This document shows, one piece after another, positions 6,821-9,347 of a stretch of DNA of 9,347 bases. This DNA is from CAYOSU01 sp964541255. Its GTDB lineage: Bacteria; Bacillota; Clostridia; Christensenellales; CAMQZB01. Below the pieces are notes generated by a model that saw only the letters and a program-made list of their open reading frames with translations, searched no databases and was not told where the DNA came from. The position numbers and the translations under genes are program-made. Positions within the stretch are counted from its first letter, which is position 1. Every line of letters starts with the position of its first letter. The stretch covers positions 1-9,347 of the forward strand of contig CAZIPL010000055.1 of assembly GCA_964541255.1 (NCBI GenBank), given 5' to 3'.

Positions 6821-6861
6821 CAAGAAGTCGGAAACTTGCTTGCAAGGTGCGGAAACTTCGA
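6814..6861. repeat. 48-bp palindromic repeat, copy 2 (stem lost)
   Basis: This copy is aligned without gaps to copy 1, with 37 of 48 bases identical by my count: the first 15 bases, the central TTGCTTGCAA and the last 10 are conserved. Its left variable arm is CGGAAAC, a direct copy of the right arm (CGGAAAC at 6850-6856) rather than its complement. Only a short outer pairing and a 5-bp CTTGC/GCAAG inner stem can form. Confidence 0.65.
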
Positions 6862-6877
6862 AGTAATACTCTATATA

Positions 6878-6927
6878 ACAATCCCTCAGTCTGCATACAC
6901 AGACAGCTCCCTTACTAAGGGAGCCTT
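6878..6927. repeat. GCTCCC/GGGAGC palindromic intergenic element
   Basis: The element contains CAATCCCTCAGTC, a small hairpin GTCTG/CAGAC (6889-6904, 6-nt loop) and then a strong hairpin GCTCCCTTACTAAGGGAGC (6906-6924, 8-bp stem, 3-nt loop). From memory, elements combining ATCCCTCAGTC and AGCTCCCTT-AAGGGAGC are scattered between genes in many gut Clostridia genomes. I could not search to confirm this. No U-tract follows on either strand, so it is not a canonical terminator. Confidence 0.6.
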
Positions 6928-6940
6928 TGAAAGCTTTTGA

Positions 6941-6958
6941 CAAAACAATCTTGTTTTG
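6941..6958. repeat. Small perfect inverted repeat upstream of the acetyltransferase gene
   Basis: CAAAACAA and TTGTTTTG flank the dinucleotide TC. It is followed on the plus strand by a run of eight A (6960-6967). It overlaps a TTGACA (6937-6942) for which I find no fitting -10 box. It could be an operator or RNA hairpin; the function is unknown. Confidence 0.4.
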
Positions 6959-6976
6959 CAAAAAAAATTTATCGAT

Positions 6977-7009
6977 AGACAAAAGATTATTTCTTATAGG
7001 TTACAAATA
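6977..7009. repeat. Imperfect direct repeat of about 33 bp, right copy, abutting the acetyltransferase start
   Basis: AGACAAAA (6977-6984), 6 variable bases and TTCTTATAGGTTA (6991-7003) repeat the unit at 6788-6820. The AGG inside it is the only ribosome-site-like sequence before the ATG at 7009, 8 nt away. The repeat therefore supplies the translation start region of the next gene. Confidence 0.65.
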
Positions 7010-7566
7010 TGAAAATTCGTTTATATCAAGAAAAAGACAAAGAAAATGTTAGAAGAATCTGTTACGAAACAGTTAGTTCGGAAAGGCTAAAAGACAAGCT
7101 AAACATCGTAACTCTTATGTACGCAGACTTTTATCTTGAAACAGAACCGGAAAACGTGTTCGTTGCAACTAACGATAACGACGAGTGCATAGGATATGTA
7201 CTTTGCTCTAAAAATGCAAAAGTTTATGAAGAAAACTGGAAAAAAGCATATTATAAAAAGCTAAAAAAGCTTAATCCTATGTTTGTTTTGATTCAAAAGT
7301 TTTCCGTATCGACATATAAAAAGCTCGAAAAGAAAGGCTATCCCGCGCATCTTCATATAGATATCGACCCAAAAGCACAACGGCTGGGACTTGGAACAAA
7401 GCTTATCGATACGCTTGTCTCGCATCTCAAAAGCCAAGGCGTTTCGGGGGTATGTCTCGATTGCGCGGCAGATAACATCAAGGGCAATGCGTTCTATCAA
7501 AAATACGGATTCGAGCTTTTGGAAGAATCTAAGACGGGAAACGTATACGGACTTAAAATAGAATAA
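7009..7566 (+). CDS. GNAT family N-acetyltransferase
   Basis: This 185-residue protein has the GNAT fold and should transfer an acetyl group from acetyl-CoA to an amine; the substrate is unknown. The acetyl-CoA loop is QRLGLGT (124-130), preceded by the strand HLHIDIDP (114-121) and followed by the helix KLIDTLVSHLKSQG (131-144). The typical ADNIKGNAFYQKYGFE (154-169) closes the core. The HLHIDI...QRxGxG form resembles the acetyltransferase-like subfamily related to the C-terminal domain of O-GlcNAcase, but this is only a similarity in motif style. No signal peptide or membrane segment is visible. The start is an ATG with only a weak AGG site, inside a repeated sequence. The gene stands alone, divergent from yqfC and convergent with the glycosidase, and ends at its own strong terminator. 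Confidence 0.9.
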   Translation: MKIRLYQEKDKENVRRICYETVSSERLKDKLNIVTLMYADFYLETEPENVFVATNDNDECIGYVLCSKNAKVYEENWKKAYYKKLKKLNPMFVLIQKFSVSTYKKLEKKGYPAHLHIDIDPKAQRLGLGTKLIDTLVSHLKSQGVSGVCLDCAADNIKGNAFYQKYGFELLEESKTGNVYGLKIE

Positions 7567-7577
7567 TAACGACAGAT

Positions 7578-7619
7578 AAAGAAACGACGCTAATTTTAGC
7601 GCCGTTTCTTTTTTATTTT
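7578..7619 (+). terminator. Rho-independent terminator of the acetyltransferase gene
   Basis: AAAGAAACG (7578-7586) pairs with CGTTTCTTT (7603-7611). Inside, after one A-C mismatch, CGCTAA (7588-7593) pairs with TTAGCG (7596-7601). A run of six T (7609-7614) then ATTTT follows, 12 nt after the stop codon. On the minus strand the U-tract is weak (TTT), so it is at best a partial terminator for the convergent glycosidase transcript. Confidence 0.9.
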
Positions 7620-7759
7620 CACTATCTAGGTTTTTCATGACAATTTGAAAACCGCAACTTTTTAATAACAGTCGCAATCAAATTGCAAAAATTATATTAA
7701 ACAAGATTGTAGTATTTGAACAAAACTTATTAGTTCAAAAGATTCGTCAAGCTTAAAAC

Positions 7760-9265
7760 TTACTTTTTAAGCTCGAACTCTTTAAGCTGCAATGCGCCGC
7801 TTCCGACATATCTGAAGTGCAATGCGTGAATGCCTTTTACGTCGTCCGCTTTTGCGGCAAATTTCGTCCATTCGGAATTTCCGTTAACTTCAATTTTAGC
7901 GATAGGCTCGCCTTTATGGTAGCTATATACTTCCATAACGCCCTTGCCTTTTCCTCTGACCGTAACAGCGACTTCGCTCAAACCCTCAAAGTCAAAGTAT
8001 ACATAGCCTACCCAATATCCGTTTTTAATGTTTGCTACGTATTGGTTCTCGCCCTCTTCTCTGTCTTCGCCGTCCTGCGTGATATAAGGATATTTTTTCT
8101 TATTCGTCTTATGGCTTGCGGCATTGCCTTTGTTCATATCCCAAAGAGCGCAAGCGATATATGACGGGTATACGCCCTCGCCAACTAAAGCCCCTTTATT
8201 CAAACCGCAAGAAGTTACGTGCGTTTGATTTATCGAGCCGTCTTCGTTTATGAATATCTTCTCGGCGCAAGTCTGTCTCGAATGGTCGTGACAGTTCGTC
8301 TGACGGTGATAGAATATATACCACTGTCCGTTGATTTCGACCATACCGCCGTGGTTATTTCCGACAGGCTGAGTTGGGTTCGAAACCTCTTTCGCTCTTG
8401 CATAGCAACCGCCCGTTCTGCCGTCTAAGCCGATATCGCCGTTGGAAATTATTACGCCGCCGTACTTAAAGCCCTCCATAGGCTTATCGCTTATCGCATA
8501 GCAAAGGTTATGGCAGTTTACGTCGGAATATACGAAGTAATATTTATTTCCGATTTTTCTTATCGAGCTTGCTTCGAAGAAAGCGTGTCCCTCAAAGTCC
8601 GTTCCTTTGGCTTCTGTAATTGTCGGAATAAGCTTATTTGGACCTGTCTTTATCGTATACATATCGCTTTCAAGCTCCGTTACCATAGAATGGTGATTCG
8701 GCCAAACTTTTTTAACGATAAATTCGGGCTTATCGATCATTGCGGAGTTTCCGCTATAAAGATATACTCTTCCATCGTCGTCAACCAAAACAGCGGGATC
8801 GAACTGGTTGATGTCTCCCTCGCGTTGTCCCAAAACGTTGCCGTCTTTATCCTTGACATAGGACAAGAACTCGAACTTACCGCAAGGAGTATCGCATACC
8901 GCAACGCCGATTTGCGAAACGCTGTCTAAGCAATAGTAAAGATAATATTTTCCGTCTACGCCTTGGCATACGTCGGGCGCATACATGCAATGTACGCCGT
9001 CGATTACGCCCGGATCCATTTTACTCGGGTGCGATCCGTCGTTATAAGGATCTTGCGTTTTCTTATAGATAACTCCCTCATATCTCCAATCGGTCAAATC
9101 GTCTACGGGTGCGGAATAGCAGATATAGTCGTTCATGCAATACGCCGCGCCATTAAACTTATCGTGAGAGCCGTAGATATATACTCTGTCGCCGAAAACG
9201 TGAGGCTCGGCATCGGGAACATATTCATAGGACGGCAAATAGGGATTGAAAACTTGCTTTTTCAT
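7760..9265 (-). CDS. Glycoside hydrolase family 43 protein with C-terminal CBM6-like module
   Basis: GH43 enzymes (arabinofuranosidases, beta-xylosidases, arabinanases and others) cleave hemicellulose-type linkages by inversion on a five-bladed propeller. This 501-residue protein has VPDAEPHVFGDRVYIYGSHD (16-35) with the likely catalytic base Asp18. MYAPDV (94-99) and QFDPAVLVDDDGRVYLYSG (154-172) include the expected pKa-modulating Asp. FFEASSIRKIGNKYYFVYSD (229-248) holds the likely general acid Glu231, and NNHGGMVE (303-310) follows. Residues from about 405 to 501 form a beta-rich module (YVANIKNGYWVGYVYFDFEG, then MEVYSYHKGEPIAKIEV) like a CBM6-type carbohydrate-binding domain. There is no signal peptide, so it probably acts inside the cell on imported oligosaccharides. 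The ATG at 9265 is chosen over one at 9322 because GGAGGA lies 6 nt before it. Substrate specificity cannot be assigned. No transporter or other sugar gene is visible nearby. The 140 bp between its stop and the opposing terminator show no clear terminator of its own. Confidence 0.93.
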   Translation of the reverse strand: MKKQVFNPYLPSYEYVPDAEPHVFGDRVYIYGSHDKFNGAAYCMNDYICYSAPVDDLTDWRYEGVIYKKTQDPYNDGSHPSKMDPGVIDGVHCMYAPDVCQGVDGKYYLYYCLDSVSQIGVAVCDTPCGKFEFLSYVKDKDGNVLGQREGDINQFDPAVLVDDDGRVYLYSGNSAMIDKPEFIVKKVWPNHHSMVTELESDMYTIKTGPNKLIPTITEAKGTDFEGHAFFEASSIRKIGNKYYFVYSDVNCHNLCYAISDKPMEGFKYGGVIISNGDIGLDGRTGGCYARAKEVSNPTQPVGNNHGGMVEINGQWYIFYHRQTNCHDHSRQTCAEKIFINEDGSINQTHVTSCGLNKGALVGEGVYPSYIACALWDMNKGNAASHKTNKKKYPYITQDGEDREEGENQYVANIKNGYWVGYVYFDFEGLSEVAVTVRGKGKGVMEVYSYHKGEPIAKIEVNGNSEWTKFAAKADDVKGIHALHFRYVGSGALQLKEFELKK

Positions 9266-9271
9266 TATTCT

Positions 9272-9277
9272 TCCTCC
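9272..9277 (-). promoter_or_regulatory. Ribosome binding site of the GH43 gene
   Basis: GGAGGA on the minus strand lies 6 nt before the ATG at 9265. It sets the start there and excludes the 19-residue extension that would begin at 9322. Confidence 0.9.
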
Positions 9278-9301
9278 AAATTTTTTAATTGCCAATAATT
9301 T

Positions 9302-9347
9302 CGATATCGTTATTAAAAACAATCACCGATTCTATCCGATTATATCG
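9302..9347 (-). promoter_or_regulatory. Possible promoter and operator region of the GH43 gene
   Basis: On the minus strand TATAAT occurs at 9344-9339 at the window edge; its -35 box would be outside. Directly after it AATCGG appears twice, spaced by 4 bases, followed by GTGATTG. Further down is the palindrome CGATATCG (9302-9309). These could be regulator sites, but each is short and unproven. Confidence 0.3.

Larger units (their letters stand above)
6568..7008. other. Divergent intergenic region of 441 bp filled with short repeats and hairpins
   Basis: No credible gene lies between the yqfC and acetyltransferase starts. The left 100 bp hold the yqfC ribosome site and promoter candidates. 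The rest is a mosaic of small repeats listed separately, plus two minor hairpins: CAAAAC/GTTTTG with a GATA loop (6735-6750) and GCAAAAGC/GCGTTTGC with one mismatch (6753-6771). The CAAAAC/GTTTTG motif recurs several times. The composition suggests accumulation of miniature palindromic elements rather than one structured RNA. I saw no tRNA and no riboswitch core. Confidence 0.7.

Noticed and set aside
6643..6918. 91-codon plus-strand open frame in the intergenic region
   Set aside because: It runs through the two 48-bp repeats and the palindromic element, and the translation is basic and patternless. It is an artefact of repeat DNA.
6666..6958. CRISPR-like or riboswitch interpretation of the repeated intergenic region
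   Set aside because: There are only two 48-bp copies with unlike spacing, no cas genes and no known aptamer core. Small palindromic repeats explain it better.
6937..6970. TTGACA as a -35 box for the acetyltransferase gene
   Set aside because: At 16-18 bp spacing the sequence is only a run of A, so no -10 box fits.
7261..7677. 138-codon minus-strand frame over the acetyltransferase gene
   Set aside because: It overlaps the acetyltransferase and its terminator antisense and has no recognisable content.
7714..7740. TTTGAAC/GTTCAAA inverted repeat as terminator of the GH43 gene
   Set aside because: It has a seven-pair AT-rich stem with an 11-nt loop and no U-tract on the minus strand, so it is too weak to call.

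Overview
The window reads as a chromosomal stretch from a spore-forming Clostridia-type member of the Bacillota, probably an uncultured gut or plant-fibre-associated lineage. The reasons are the sporulation pair yqfC-yqfD, the Firmicute-specific order yqfC-yqfD-phoH-pgpH-ybeY-era-yqzL-recO, a pyruvate phosphate dikinase gene, strong AGGAGG-type ribosome binding sites and a cytoplasmic GH43 glycosidase. I cannot name a genus from sequence alone.

Positions 1-6567 hold a tightly packed run on the minus strand. In transcription order it is yqfC, yqfD, phoH, a 7TM-HD (PgpH/YqfF-like) membrane phosphodiesterase, ybeY, era, a 36-codon yqzL and recO. Most neighbours overlap or nearly touch: 56 nt, 1-nt gap, 26 nt, 4 nt, 8 nt, 51-nt gap, 8 nt. 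This implies one transcript with translational coupling. After recO come a hairpin (438-463) and a separately translated ppdK, whose first 115 codons are in the window. The products are two mother-cell sporulation proteins, 16S rRNA and ribosome maturation factors (PhoH, YbeY, Era), a likely c-di-AMP phosphodiesterase and recombination repair (RecO). The dgkA and cdd genes found between ybeY and era in Bacillus subtilis are absent. The PgpH homologue lacks its extracellular sensor domain.

Positions 6568-7008 are a 441-bp divergent intergenic region rich in repeats. It holds two 48-bp copies of a palindromic element, a 33-bp imperfect direct repeat whose second copy abuts the start of the next gene, a GCTCCC/GGGAGC hairpin element and several smaller hairpins. 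Yqf promoter candidates lie at its left edge.

Positions 7009-7614 hold a single plus-strand GNAT acetyltransferase followed by a strong intrinsic terminator. Positions 7760-9265 hold a minus-strand GH43 glycosidase with a C-terminal beta-sandwich (CBM6-like) module, its own ribosome binding site and a possible promoter at the right window edge. The two genes converge, and neither is obviously linked to the housekeeping cluster.

I did not find a clearly new system. The points most worth checking are the sensor-less 7TM-HD protein and the paired palindromic repeats in the intergenic region, one of which has an apparently flipped arm.
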